From: Clostridia bacterium
GTDB lineage: Bacteria; Bacillota; Clostridia; Oscillospirales; Acutalibacteraceae
Length of the DNA stretch: 43,372 nt
Reading direction: 5' to 3'
NCBI GenBank assembly: GCA_017936615.1
Contig: JAGBFF010000031.1
Span: 1 to 43,372 of the forward strand
Shown here: positions 1 through 8,080 of the stretch, piece by piece
Layout: each line of letters begins with the position of its first letter
Numbering within the stretch: the stretch's first letter is position 1
Translations under genes and position numbers: made by a program
Notes under the pieces: generated by a model
What the model was told of the DNA's origin: nothing
The model's input: the letters and a program-made list of their open reading frames with translations, nothing else
Databases searched by the model: none

Positions 1-1354
1 TGGCATCGATGTCAAAGGTAACCTCGATCTGCGGCACACCGCGGCGAGCCGGAGCGATACCGTCCAGATGGAACATGCCGAGCGTCTTGTTGTCACGGGC
101 AAACTCACGCTCGCCCTGCAGCACGTGCACCTCAACCGACGGCTGGTTATCCGCCGCGGTGGAGAAGATCTGCGATTTCTTGGTGGGAATGGTGGTGTTG
201 CGCTCAATAACGCGCGTCATCACGCCGCCCATCGTCTCGACACCGAGCGACAGCGGGGTAACGTCCAGAAGCAGAAGGCCCTTGACCTCGCCACCCAGAA
301 CGCCGGCCTGCAGTGCCGCACCCATGGCTACGCACTCATCGGGGTTGATGCCCTTGAAGGGCTCCTTGCCCATAAACTTCTGCACAGCCTCCTGCACCGC
401 AGGGATGCGGGTAGAACCACCGACAAGCAGCACCTTATCGATCTGCGAAGCGGACAAACCGCTGTCGGACAGCGCCTGACGCACGGGAACCATCGTCGCT
501 TCCACCAGATCGGCGGTCAAGCGGTTGAAATCAGCACGGCTGAGCGTCATATCCAAATGCTTCGGACCGGTGGCATCCGCTGTGATGAAAGGCAGATTGA
601 TGTTGGAGGTCATGCCGCCGGACAGCTCGATCTTGGTTTTCTCGGCCGCCTCACGCAGACGCTGCACCGCCATCTTGTCGTTCGACAGATCCACGCCGGT
701 CTCGTTGCGGAAGCCCTCGATCAGCCAGTTGACGATCTTCTGGTCGAAGTCATCACCGCCGAGGCGGTTATTACCGGCAGTGGCCAGCACTTCCTGAACG
801 CCGTCGCCCATCTCGATAATGGACACGTCGAACGTACCGCCGCCGAGGTCGTACACCATGATCTTCTGATCGTTTTCCTTGTCGATGCCATACGCCAGCG
901 CCGCTGCTGTCGGCTCGTTGATGATACGCTTGACCTCCAGGCCCGCGATCTTACCGGCATCCTTCGTCGCCTGACGCTGAGCGTCGGTGAAGTACGCCGG
1001 TACGGTGATGACCGCCTCGGTCACCGTATCACCCAGATAGCTTTCCGCATCCTGCTTCAGCTTCGCGAGGATCATCGCGGAGATCTCCTGAGGTGTATAG
1101 CTCTTATCGTCCACGGTCACCTTATTTGCCGTACCCATATCGCGCTTGATCGACGCAATGGTACGATCGGGATTGGAGACCGCCTGCTGTTTCGCAACAC
1201 GACCGACGATACGCTCGCCGTCTTTCTTGAACGCCACGACCGAAGGAGTGGTACGCGCACCCTCTGCATTGGGGATGACGACTGCCTCGCCGCCTTCGAT
1301 GACCGCCACGCAGGAATTGGTGGTACCCAGGTCGATGCCGATGATTTTTGCCAT
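1..1354 (-). CDS. dnaK: Chaperone protein DnaK (Hsp70), C-terminus cut by window edge
   Basis: ATP-driven cytosolic chaperone that works with GrpE and DnaJ in protein folding and heat-shock recovery. About 451 N-terminal residues are visible: the complete nucleotide-binding domain and the start of the substrate-binding domain. The N-terminal phosphate loop [13 protein letters not shown] begins at residue 6, and the second phosphate motif DLGGGTFD is at 169-176. After residue 70 the protein runs directly into a short segment leading to [10 protein letters not shown], without the insert of roughly 23 residues found in Gram-negative DnaK; this is a known Gram-positive hallmark. The ATG at 1354 follows an AGGAGG site. 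The gene lies 43 bases after grpE and is presumably co-transcribed from the CIRCE-controlled hrcA promoter. The C-terminal lid lies outside the window. Confidence 0.97.
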   Translation of the reverse strand, partial: MAKIIGIDLGTTNSCVAVIEGGEAVVIPNAEGARTTPSVVAFKKDGERIVGRVAKQQAVSNPDRTIASIKRDMGTANKVTVDDKSYTPQEISAMILAKLKQDAESYLGDTVTEAVITVPAYFTDAQRQATKDAGKIAGLEVKRIINEPTAAALAYGIDKENDQKIMVYDLGGGTFDVSIIEMGDGVQEVLATAGNNRLGGDDFDQKIVNWLIEGFRNETGVDLSNDKMAVQRLREAAEKTKIELSGGMTSNINLPFITADATGPKHLDMTLSRADFNRLTADLVEATMVPVRQALSDSGLSASQIDKVLLVGGSTRIPAVQEAVQKFMGKEPFKGINPDECVAMGAALQAGVLGGEVKGLLLLDVTPLSLGVETMGGVMTRVIERNTTIPTKKSQIFSTAADNQPSVEVHVLQGEREFARDNKTLGMFHLDGIAPARRGVPQIEVTFDIDA

Positions 1355-1397
1355 AGTAATTTCCTCCTGTTGCTCTGTGAGCTTAATAATTGATAAG

Positions 1398-1919
1398 TTA
1401 ATTGGCGACCTTAACCATCGCCGGACGCAGTACGCGTCCGCTCAGGCGGTAGCCTTTTTGATACACCTCGGTCACGGTTTCGGGCTCAACACCGTCTGCA
1501 TCCTCGCGCATCACCGCGTTATGCAGCTCAGGGTCAAACACCTGCCCCAAGGCCGGGATCTCTTCCAACCCCATTGCCACCAGCATATCCAACAGCTGGC
1601 GAATGACCATTTCCACGCCCTTGCGGTACTCCGGACCATCGGGGGAGCCGACCGCGCGTTCCAGATTGTCAATACCCGGCAAGAGTGCCTTCAGCGCTTC
1701 GCCCTTAACAAAAGCACCGAGCTGTTCCTTCTCTTGGTCGGTACGACGCTTGTAATTCGCGTACTCCGCGAGCACGCGCTGATACTGATCCTGCGCCTGA
1801 GCCAACTGCTTTTGCAGCTCCTCAACCTGCGGATCCACCGTCTCTTCCTCCGGTGTCGTCACGTCTTCAGCAACCGTTTCCTGCTCTTCCGTAACAAGCT
1901 CCTGTTTCGTTTCCTCCAT
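1398..1919 (-). CDS. grpE: Nucleotide exchange factor GrpE
   Basis: Nucleotide exchange factor for DnaK, accelerating ADP release in the chaperone cycle. It has 173 residues. The acidic, Glu/Thr-rich N-terminus (about residues 1-30) leads into a long coiled coil (about 30-75, with [20 protein letters not shown]) and then the small beta domain, ending with the GrpE signature region [17 protein letters not shown]. The ATG follows AAAGGAGG with a 7-base gap. It sits between hrcA (45 bases upstream) and dnaK, the standard Gram-positive order, and should share CIRCE/HrcA regulation. Length and domain order are normal for the family. Confidence 0.97.
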   Translation of the reverse strand: MEETKQELVTEEQETVAEDVTTPEEETVDPQVEELQKQLAQAQDQYQRVLAEYANYKRRTDQEKEQLGAFVKGEALKALLPGIDNLERAVGSPDGPEYRKGVEMVIRQLLDMLVAMGLEEIPALGQVFDPELHNAVMREDADGVEPETVTEVYQKGYRLSGRVLRPAMVKVAN

Positions 1920-1964
1920 GGGAACGACCTCCTTTGTACGCCGCTTTGGGCGATACGATTTTAC

Positions 1965-2981
1965 TTAAAATACCGCCAGTAAGCGGCTGACCGTCTGCGC
2001 AACGTGCTGCAGGCGGGGAATCGCTTGGGCGTAGTCCATACGCACCGGTCCGATCAGGCACAGCGAACCACCGTTGCCGCCGTGACCGTATCGCGTGACG
2101 ATGATACTGGAGCCGTCCAGCTCGCGACGCGGGCTTTCACTGCCGAGCACCACGTGCAAACCACCGGGATGTGCTGTCAGCATACCTGCCAGCGATTCGC
2201 GGTGCGACAGGAACGCGAGCAGTGACCGCGCACGGTCGATCGGATAGTCGGGATGCTGCAACAAGTTCAGCTGCCCCGACAAGCGGATCTCCGACTCGGA
2301 CGCCTCCTGTACCAGACTCAAAAACGCCGTGAGCAGCGGCATATACAGCAATCCGTTTTCGCACAGCTGCGCCGATACCGCCTGCACCGACGCCACGCTG
2401 ATCTCCGACAACGCTTTGCCGGAAAATTCCGTGTTCAGCGATACGGACAACCGCGCCAGCACCGTCGGCTCACAGCCGGACTCCAAGCGACACACACGGC
2501 TGCGCAACGCGCCGGAATCCGTCATCAGCAGGATCGCCGCTGATTGTGACCCCGTCGGAAAGATCTCCACGCGCTGTACACACGCGCCCTTTCCGTCGGG
2601 CGTGGCAACCGCAGCCGCCACACCGGTGGCGTCCGCCAACAGATCCGACGCCCGACCAAGCAACCGCTCCGGATCACCCGATGCCGACAGCAGCTCCTCA
2701 TCGATCGCCAGCTTGCTTTCCTCGGACAACGAGCAGTGGGAAAGCAGCCGATCCAGATATAATCGGAATGCCAGCGCCGTGGGGATGCGCCCCGCCGACG
2801 TGTGCGGCTGCATCAGGTATCCCGCCGCCGCCAGATCCGCCATCTCATTGCGGATGGTCGCAGAGGACACGGCGTTGCCGAGCAACTCGGCAAGCAGCTT
2901 GGAACCCACAGGCTCACCGGTGCGAATGTACGCATCCACCGCCGCCGCAACGATCTGTTGCTTTCGTGTACCAAGCTCCAT
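1965..2981 (-). CDS. hrcA: Heat-inducible transcription repressor HrcA
   Basis: Repressor of class I heat-shock genes that binds the CIRCE operator, and in known systems depends on GroEL for activity. It has 338 residues, with an N-terminal winged helix-turn-helix in about residues 5-75 (RKQQIVAAAVDAYIRTGEPV, then SSATIRNEMADL) followed by GAF-like and dimerisation regions. The ATG at 2981 is preceded by AAGGAGG with an 8-base gap. It is the first gene of the hrcA-grpE-dnaK operon, with a perfect CIRCE just upstream, so it probably represses itself. Nothing looks truncated. Confidence 0.97.
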   Translation of the reverse strand: MELGTRKQQIVAAAVDAYIRTGEPVGSKLLAELLGNAVSSATIRNEMADLAAAGYLMQPHTSAGRIPTALAFRLYLDRLLSHCSLSEESKLAIDEELLSASGDPERLLGRASDLLADATGVAAAVATPDGKGACVQRVEIFPTGSQSAAILLMTDSGALRSRVCRLESGCEPTVLARLSVSLNTEFSGKALSEISVASVQAVSAQLCENGLLYMPLLTAFLSLVQEASESEIRLSGQLNLLQHPDYPIDRARSLLAFLSHRESLAGMLTAHPGGLHVVLGSESPRRELDGSSIIVTRYGHGGNGGSLCLIGPVRMDYAQAIPRLQHVAQTVSRLLAVF

Positions 2982-3009
2982 ATCCTGCGCCTCCTTCCAC
3001 GTCTTCGCG

Positions 3010-3036
3010 TTAGCACTCTTTTCTTCCGAGTGCTAA
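3010..3036 (-). promoter_or_regulatory. CIRCE operator (HrcA binding site)
   Basis: Perfect inverted repeat TTAGCACTC, 9-base spacer, GAGTGCTAA, identical to the CIRCE consensus. It lies 28 bases upstream of the hrcA start and just downstream of that gene's -10 box, so bound HrcA would block transcription initiation of hrcA-grpE-dnaK. Confidence 0.97.
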
Positions 3037-3045
3037 TCTTTCTCT

Positions 3046-3074
3046 ACTTTACCATTCTGCCCAGAATATGTCAA
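3046..3074 (-). promoter_or_regulatory. Sigma-A-type promoter of hrcA operon
   Basis: On the minus strand TTGACA (3074-3069), a 17-base spacer and TAAAGT (3051-3046). The -35 box is perfect and the -10 is moderate. The transcription start would fall at about the CIRCE element, the expected arrangement for HrcA repression. Confidence 0.8.
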
Positions 3075-3109
3075 TATATATTTGTGAACCTTTTGTAAAA
3101 AACTATTTC

Positions 3110-3139
3110 TTGACAACATATACTAATCGTGTATATAAT
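3110..3139 (+). promoter_or_regulatory. Sigma-A-type promoter of the small gene at 3165
   Basis: TTGACA (3110-3115), 18-base spacer, TATAAT (3134-3139), a full consensus match at both boxes. It is divergent from the hrcA promoter, with about 35 bases between the two -35 boxes. It is 25 bases upstream of the start codon, with an AGGGAGG site at 3151-3157. Confidence 0.85.
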
Positions 3140-3164
3140 ATGAGCCAACAAGGGAGGTTTTACT

Positions 3165-3419
3165 ATGTCTGATCTGATCATCCACAACTTTGATTTTAAC
3201 AAGCTCATCGAATTCGCCGCTACCGCCAAGGGTGAGGTCTGCCTCAAAACGCCCGACGGTGACGTGCTGAACCTGAAAAGCCGCCTGACTCAACTGTTGG
3301 CGCTGTCCAACGCCATCGACTGGGGTCACGTGGGCGAAGCGGTCGTCTACTGCAGTGAGCAGGAAGACGAGACCCGCCTGTTCCGCCTGAACCTCTACGG
3401 CAACGACGAGCAGAAATAA
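3165..3419 (+). CDS. Small conserved-looking protein of unknown function
   Basis: An 84-residue soluble acidic protein with its own consensus promoter, a good ribosome-binding site and a strong terminator, so it is very probably a real monocistronic gene. There is no signal peptide or membrane segment. The pattern GEVCLKTPDGDVLNLKSRLTQ (central part) resembles small uncharacterised clostridial proteins with an LNLKS(K/R)L(T/S)Q core, sometimes mislabelled poly(A) polymerase; this likeness is from memory and uncertain. It is divergent from hrcA but CIRCE is not positioned to control it. No function is assigned. Confidence 0.8.
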   Translation: MSDLIIHNFDFNKLIEFAATAKGEVCLKTPDGDVLNLKSRLTQLLALSNAIDWGHVGEAVVYCSEQEDETRLFRLNLYGNDEQK

Positions 3420-3429
3420 TCGCACAAAC

Positions 3430-3472
3430 AAAGCTCGCCACCGCGATGAACGCGACGGCGAGCTTTTTGTTT
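3430..3472. terminator. Rho-independent terminator (probably bidirectional)
   Basis: Stem AAAGCTCGCC (3430-3439) pairs with GGCGAGCTTT (3457-3466), followed by TTGTTT. The reverse strand also ends in a T-rich run, so it could terminate both the small plus-strand gene and the convergent DUF6273 gene. Confidence 0.85.
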
Positions 3473-4208
3473 ATTGCGGCAATTCGATCCACAAAGCGGG
3501 GCGAATGGCATAGTCGTCAAGATGAGCACTGCTGCCACCTACACTGTTATGGCCGTTATACTCAACGACAGCAATAACACCTTTTGTGTTGCCTGGTGAA
3601 CGGAGCCACCAATAGCAGTTGCCGTTGTAGTATTTAGGAACACCGTTGGCAACGGCATAGTCCGTCGGCTGACATCCGCGTGCGCCGTCAGAGTCGAAAT
3701 ATTGATTTGCTTCGTTACTGCTAAGTAAAAACACCCTATCCTGCGTGTCGTTACCGGGGTTTGTATCGAAAACAGGATTCTTATCCGCCGTTACCTTCAC
3801 GGTGGGGATCATGGCTTTTTCTTTTTCGGAAAATGCCATCCTGATAAAATCGGTGTTGAGCCACGTCCGTAATGAGCAAGTTTCCCACGTTACATCCGTT
3901 ACATTAGGGCGTGCATATTCCGCGTTGTAGGGCTTGCTATCCAAGGCATACTTACTGACGACCAACACTTTCCCATTTTGGATATCCAACACCTGCCATT
4001 CGATATCCTCTTGGCCGTTGGAAGTGTCGTTATCCTGTTCGTAAACACCAAACGTAATGTAATCGCCAATTTGAATATCATTTAAAGCGCCGCTCAACCC
4101 AGTCGTCTCAGAAGGCGGTTGTGCTTCGCTAGATTCTTCGTTTTGGCTTAATAAATTTAAAACAAGAATAAACAGGAGGGTGACAATACAACCTACACCA
4201 ATTTGCAC
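3471..4208 (-). CDS. Membrane-anchored DUF6273-like protein, probably the detached C-terminal part of the TIR gene
   Basis: A 245-codon open frame with an N-terminal hydrophobic segment (VGCIVTLLFILVLNLL, about residues 4-20), a short Ser/Glu/Pro linker, then a domain resembling DUF6273 (about 45-245): IGDYITFGVYEQD, a WQVLD strand, TCSLRTWLN, VFLLSSNEANQYF, YWWLRSPG and a C-terminal AIRPALWIEL. Such domains are common in Firmicutes envelope or signalling proteins of unknown function. The listed start is GTG with no Shine-Dalgarno at normal distance. The frame continues upstream through 30 further sense codons (VEEYNKVVEEHYEQRQATFL and on) to a TAA at 4299-4301, the stop of the TIR protein in the same frame. 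It is therefore more likely the C-terminal part of an interrupted single gene than an independent one. Confidence 0.6.
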   Translation of the reverse strand: MQIGVGCIVTLLFILVLNLLSQNEESSEAQPPSETTGLSGALNDIQIGDYITFGVYEQDNDTSNGQEDIEWQVLDIQNGKVLVVSKYALDSKPYNAEYARPNVTDVTWETCSLRTWLNTDFIRMAFSEKEKAMIPTVKVTADKNPVFDTNPGNDTQDRVFLLSSNEANQYFDSDGARGCQPTDYAVANGVPKYYNGNCYWWLRSPGNTKGVIAVVEYNGHNSVGGSSAHLDDYAIRPALWIELPQ

Positions 4209-4298
4209 AACCAGGCGCTTGAGGCTTCCTTTCTTATTTAAAAAAGTGGCTTGCCTTTGTTCGTAGTGTTCTTCTACAACCTTGTTATATTCTTCTAC

Positions 4299-5489
4299 TT
4301 ACTTTTTCAGACCACCATCTGCGAAACGTATTACTTTCTGATAATTGCTTCGATTGCTAAACGGCTCGTCGCAGTATTTGAGATTTTCCTGCTTGGACAC
4401 CTGCAGCTCCACCATCAGCTTGCCGAGGTAGGCTTTGGCATTTTCGGGGTCGATATCCAACACCTTTTCGCAGTATTCGTCGGCGCTCTTCCAGTCCCTG
4501 TCCTCAAGGAACATAAACGCGCGTTGCAGTAGGCTGTCCACCGTGGCATTGCTTGCCGGCGCCGCCTGTTGCACCACCGTCTGCGTTTGCACAGCACGCG
4601 GCAGGATCTTCTCAATGCCGCGAAGCAGATCCTGCTGTGCGCCGACCTTGCCCATATCCTGCGCTTGCAGCTTGGCAAATTCCTTGGGAATGTCGTAGGC
4701 ATCCACGCCTTTGTAGCACGGGATGAGCGTCTTGCTCTCCCCCTTGGCAATGAGCTGCAGGAAGCGCGACCACTCGTTTTTCACCCACACGGCGTTAAAA
4801 TACTCGTAATCCGTGCCGAACACCAGCATGATCTTCGCGGAGTTCAGCGCAGCGAAAATGTACGGCTCGTACGCCTGACCCAGTTTATCTTCCAGCGAGA
4901 TACGCGCGAAAAACACGCGATATCCCCGCTCGGTCAGCGCGGTATACACGTCCTGTGCGATCTCGCTGTCCACGGTGCGGTTGCCGTTCGCATCCGTTTC
5001 CTTATAGCAAATAAAAATATCGTACGGCTCTTCCGAAGACGATACCTCCACGATACCGCGGCGCAGCTCCTCGATGCACTTGGCTTCCTCACGGTACACC
5101 GACCGCGCCGCCATATCGGCGTTTTCCATCACCTGTTCAAAATCCGCATCGTCCATCACGCTGTCGAACGACGAGCGATGGCAGGTGGGGATCTTTTTCG
5201 CCGTGGCGGGGTCGTCCACGTATTCGATGCCGTATTTGCACAGCACGAGACCCCAATACGCCTCCGCCTCGTCGGGAAAATCCGCCACGATCGCTTCATA
5301 CACACCGGCGGCTTTATCGAACTCACACGCCAAACGCAACCGATTGGCGCGACCAAAGAGCGTGAGCTTCTTTTCGTCGTCCGCGGTGGGTACCGTTTGC
5401 CGCGTACCGCAATATTCACATTCCGCGACAGTGACGCCTTCCTGAATCTCAAGATCGCCGCCACACATTTTACACTTCAGCACTGCCAT
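4299..5489 (-). CDS. Zinc-ribbon / TIR / TPR protein, frame interrupted by TAA
   Basis: 396 residues. An N-terminal zinc ribbon has CxxC pairs at C6/C9 and C24/C27. A helical repeat-like region covers about 40-145. A TIR domain spans about 155-265 (YDIFICYKETD, YRVFFARISLEDK, AKIMLVFGTDYEYF, VWVKNEWSRF); E239 in WVKNEW lies where the catalytic glutamate of TIR NADases such as SARM1 (WVHKE) sits. A TPR-like pair covers about 315-365. TIR domains can cleave NAD or act as protein-interaction modules; neither is shown here. It lies 19 bases after folT, with an AGAGGTG site before ATG 5489. Homologues recalled from gut Firmicutes continue past the RFADGGLKK region; here that point is a TAA, and the same frame then runs into a membrane/DUF6273 part. 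Confidence 0.85.
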   Translation of the reverse strand: MAVLKCKMCGGDLEIQEGVTVAECEYCGTRQTVPTADDEKKLTLFGRANRLRLACEFDKAAGVYEAIVADFPDEAEAYWGLVLCKYGIEYVDDPATAKKIPTCHRSSFDSVMDDADFEQVMENADMAARSVYREEAKCIEELRRGIVEVSSSEEPYDIFICYKETDANGNRTVDSEIAQDVYTALTERGYRVFFARISLEDKLGQAYEPYIFAALNSAKIMLVFGTDYEYFNAVWVKNEWSRFLQLIAKGESKTLIPCYKGVDAYDIPKEFAKLQAQDMGKVGAQQDLLRGIEKILPRAVQTQTVVQQAAPASNATVDSLLQRAFMFLEDRDWKSADEYCEKVLDIDPENAKAYLGKLMVELQVSKQENLKYCDEPFSNRSNYQKVIRFADGGLKK

Positions 5490-5508
5490 GCGAGCACCTC
5501 TTTTGCAA

Positions 5509-6027
5509 TTATTTCAGCATCGGTTTGATGCTACGATCCAAAAAGCGGAACACAAACGGCAACCCCACGAGCTGGATCGGCGTGGTGATTGCCGCCTGGA
5601 TCAGTCGACCGGGCAGGAACACCCAAAAGGATTTGTCCATCAAAATACTCAGCCACAGGGTGTTCAGGCACAAGGTACAAACCACCTGCGTGCCAAGTAC
5701 CGCCACGAGAATTCGCCACCAGTTAACAGAACGGTAGAACATAACCCCATAGATGAGACCAATGAGCACCGCGGTGACGGTAAAGCCCGGAAAATACGGG
5801 CCGTTCGGAAACACGATCGCACCAATGATATCGCTGATCCCGTGTACCGTCATTGCGGCCACCGGCCCGTACAACCGTGCGACGATCGCCACCACGAACA
5901 GCGCGAGACCGAAGCGAGAGACCTCGGTGTTCAGCGAAGCCAGCCGCGCCAGCACCACATCCACGGCGATCATCATGCCGCAGACAGCGAGCGTCCCCAC
6001 GTGTCGGGAAGTTGCTTTGTTTGACAT
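5509..6027 (-). CDS. folT: Folate ECF transporter S component (FolT-like)
   Basis: A 172-residue, very hydrophobic protein with about five or six membrane helices, resembling the substrate-binding S component that captures folate and docks to the shared EcfT/EcfA module for uptake. Diagnostic stretches are HGISDIIGAIVFPNGPYFPGFT and the helix VTAVLIGLIYGVMF. The ECF energy-coupling genes are not in this window, consistent with group II ECF systems. A THF riboswitch immediately upstream independently supports folate as substrate. AAGGAGG lies 8 bases before ATG 6027 and is part of the riboswitch expression platform. The TIR gene follows 19 bases downstream, so it is probably read from the same transcript. 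Confidence 0.9.
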   Translation of the reverse strand: MSNKATSRHVGTLAVCGMMIAVDVVLARLASLNTEVSRFGLALFVVAIVARLYGPVAAMTVHGISDIIGAIVFPNGPYFPGFTVTAVLIGLIYGVMFYRSVNWWRILVAVLGTQVVCTLCLNTLWLSILMDKSFWVFLPGRLIQAAITTPIQLVGLPFVFRFLDRSIKPMLK

Positions 6028-6035
6028 AAAATAAC

Positions 6036-6185
6036 CCTCCTTATTCTCCGTGTGTTGAATAAGGAGGTATATATATCCTTATTATTCAACAGCGGGATGC
6101 GATCTGCGAACCGCAAGATACTTCTTTTCGTCCGACCGGCAACTCCCCGTCCGCTCGGCACTTAACGCTCGCAGATCTACTCTGT
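6036..6185 (-). promoter_or_regulatory. Tetrahydrofolate (THF) riboswitch with translational expression platform
   Basis: On the minus strand, 6185-6089 carries the THF aptamer hallmarks: AGAGTAGATCTGCGAGCG then TTAAGTG, and at the 3' side TTGCGGTTCGCAGATCGCATCC. These match the folT-type THF riboswitch (GAGUAGAU...GCGUUAAGUG...GCGGU...UGCAUCC). P3-type pairing ATCTGCGA/TCGCAGAT and a short P1 (ACAG/CTGT) are visible. Downstream, CCTCCTTATTC (6067-6057) is exactly complementary to GAATAAGGAGG (6046-6036), which contains the folT Shine-Dalgarno. A competing helix forms from GTTGAATAA (6090-6082) with TTATTCAAC (6062-6054). Ligand-stabilised P1 would compete with this second helix and favour SD sequestration, an OFF switch. 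Confidence 0.88.
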
Positions 6186-6201
6186 GTGATTTTTTATATG
6201 A

Positions 6202-8055
6202 TCAGTTCAGCACAAAGAACTGTTCATACCAAAGAATAAAGGTATAGATCGTCCAGATCTTCTTCATATTCAGCGCGCGTCCTTGCTTATGGTCTTCGAG
6301 CAATGCAAGGATCGCTTCTTGATTGAAGAATTTTTCAGCGATCTCGCCGGTGAAGGCTTCGCGGACCATCTCGTAATACCGATCCTGTCGCAGCCAATCG
6401 TTGAGCGGCACCGGGAAGCCGCATTTCGGGCGGTTAGCCGTGCATTCCGGCAGCTGCTTCAGCGCCGCCGTACGCAACGCCACCTTCGTGGTGTTACCCT
6501 GAATACGATGCTCGGTCGGCAACGTTACCGCCAGCTCCAGCATCTTGCGATCGAGGAACGGCACACGCAGCTCCAGCGAGTTCGCCATACTCATACGATC
6601 TGCCTTTTGCAGAATGTCGTACAGCATCCACGTCTGCATATCCACGTATTGCAGTTGGGTCGGCTCATCCAGTGCCGCCACCTTTTCAAAATGCGGCCGC
6701 GACAGTTCCACAGGATCGCACGGTGTGCCCGGATTTTTCAAGTATTTCATCCGCTCGTCGCGGGTGAACACGTAGTTGGCGCGCATAAACCGCTCGTACG
6801 GCTTCATCGCACCGCGAATGGCAAAACGTTTACCCTTTACGCGCTCAGGCAGACGCTTGGCGACTGCCGCAACGCCGCGGCGAATGCACCGCGGAATGCG
6901 GCTGTATTTGGCAAAGTGACCGCCCTCCAGATACATCGGATAGCCGCCGAACAATTCGTCCGCGCCCTCACCCGAAAGCACGACCTTCACGTATTTCGCA
7001 GCGTTCTGCGCCAGGAAGAACAGCGGCACCTCCGACGGATTGGGCAACGGCTCGTCCATAAAATACTGGATCTTACCGGCCATGCCGAAGTATTCCTCCG
7101 CCGAGACCTTGTTGGCGATGTTTTCTACACCGATGACCTCGGAAAATTCCTGTGCATACTTCAGCTCGCTGTACTTTTCCTCGGCATAGCCGACCGAAAA
7201 GGTGCGCACGTGGTCGTTGCCTTTGAGGACTTCGTTCACCACGTAACTGGAATCCACGCCACCCGACAGGAAGCAGCCAACCTCAACATCGCTGATCTGA
7301 TGCACCTCGACCGATTCCTTGAACTCCTCGGTAATGCGCTTCTCCCAATCCTCAGCAGACTTGGTGTTGTCAGCCTTGAAATGATCCGCGACATCGTAGT
7401 ACTTGTGGATCGACAGCTCGCCGTTTTGATATTCGAAATATTCGCCGTTGAGCAGCTTGTACACACCTTTGAAAAAGGTCTCGCGCTGCGGAATATACTC
7501 ATAGCACAGCCAATCCGGCAGTTTGGACTCGTCCAGCTCTTTTACAAACGACGGATGCGACAAAAACGATTTGATCTCCGAACCGAAGAAAAAATCGCCG
7601 CCATTTTGATAGTAATAAAATGGCTTGATGCCGAAAATGTCCCGCGCACCGAACAGCTTTTTCGTTTGCTTGTCCCAGATCACAAAGGCATACATGCCGC
7701 GCAGACGGTCAAGCAGGGATGCGCCCCATTCCTCGTAGCCGTGCAGCAGCACCTCCGAGTCAGTTTGGGTACGGAAGGTGTGTCCTGCTGTCACCAGCTC
7801 CTCACGAAGAATGCGATAGTTGTAGATCTCGCCGTTAAAGACCAGCACCTTGCTGCCGTCCTCGTTTTCGATCGGTTGGCTGCCGCCCTCCAAATCAATG
7901 ATGGACAAGCGACGGAAGCCCAGCGCAATATCGTCATCTACGTAATAATCCGCCTGATCGGGACCGCGGTGAATGATACGATCCGCCATCGCACGAATGA
8001 CCGCCTCGCGATCACCGCCGAAGCCGTTGATAAAATAACCGGCAAAGCCGCACAT
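6202..8055 (-). CDS. asnB: Glutamine-hydrolysing asparagine synthase family amidotransferase
   Basis: 617 residues with the two-domain AsnB architecture. The N-terminal class II glutamine amidotransferase has nucleophile C2 (MCGFAG), NGEIYNY at 74-80 and TDSEVLLHGYEEWG near 98-111. The C-terminal ATP-pyrophosphatase/synthetase domain has SGGVDSS at 264-270 and the GEGADELFGGYPMY stretch. It transfers glutamine ammonia to an acyl-adenylated carboxylate, in classic AsnB aspartate to asparagine. It begins 25 bases after a carboxylate-amine ATP-grasp ligase, so amidation of a peptide- or peptidoglycan-bound Asp (as for Lactococcus AsnH) is an alternative role. ATG 8055 follows GGGAGG with a 7-base gap. 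Family assignment is firm; substrate is not. Confidence 0.93.
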   Translation of the reverse strand: MCGFAGYFINGFGGDREAVIRAMADRIIHRGPDQADYYVDDDIALGFRRLSIIDLEGGSQPIENEDGSKVLVFNGEIYNYRILREELVTAGHTFRTQTDSEVLLHGYEEWGASLLDRLRGMYAFVIWDKQTKKLFGARDIFGIKPFYYYQNGGDFFFGSEIKSFLSHPSFVKELDESKLPDWLCYEYIPQRETFFKGVYKLLNGEYFEYQNGELSIHKYYDVADHFKADNTKSAEDWEKRITEEFKESVEVHQISDVEVGCFLSGGVDSSYVVNEVLKGNDHVRTFSVGYAEEKYSELKYAQEFSEVIGVENIANKVSAEEYFGMAGKIQYFMDEPLPNPSEVPLFFLAQNAAKYVKVVLSGEGADELFGGYPMYLEGGHFAKYSRIPRCIRRGVAAVAKRLPERVKGKRFAIRGAMKPYERFMRANYVFTRDERMKYLKNPGTPCDPVELSRPHFEKVAALDEPTQLQYVDMQTWMLYDILQKADRMSMANSLELRVPFLDRKMLELAVTLPTEHRIQGNTTKVALRTAALKQLPECTANRPKCGFPVPLNDWLRQDRYYEMVREAFTGEIAEKFFNQEAILALLEDHKQGRALNMKKIWTIYTFILWYEQFFVLN

Positions 8056-8080
8056 AACCGTTCCTCCCGTCAGACCGTTG

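Noticed and set aside
68-1393. 441-codon plus-strand open frame opposite dnaK
   Set aside because: Long antisense frames opposite dnaK are a known artefact; there is no start signal and no family match.
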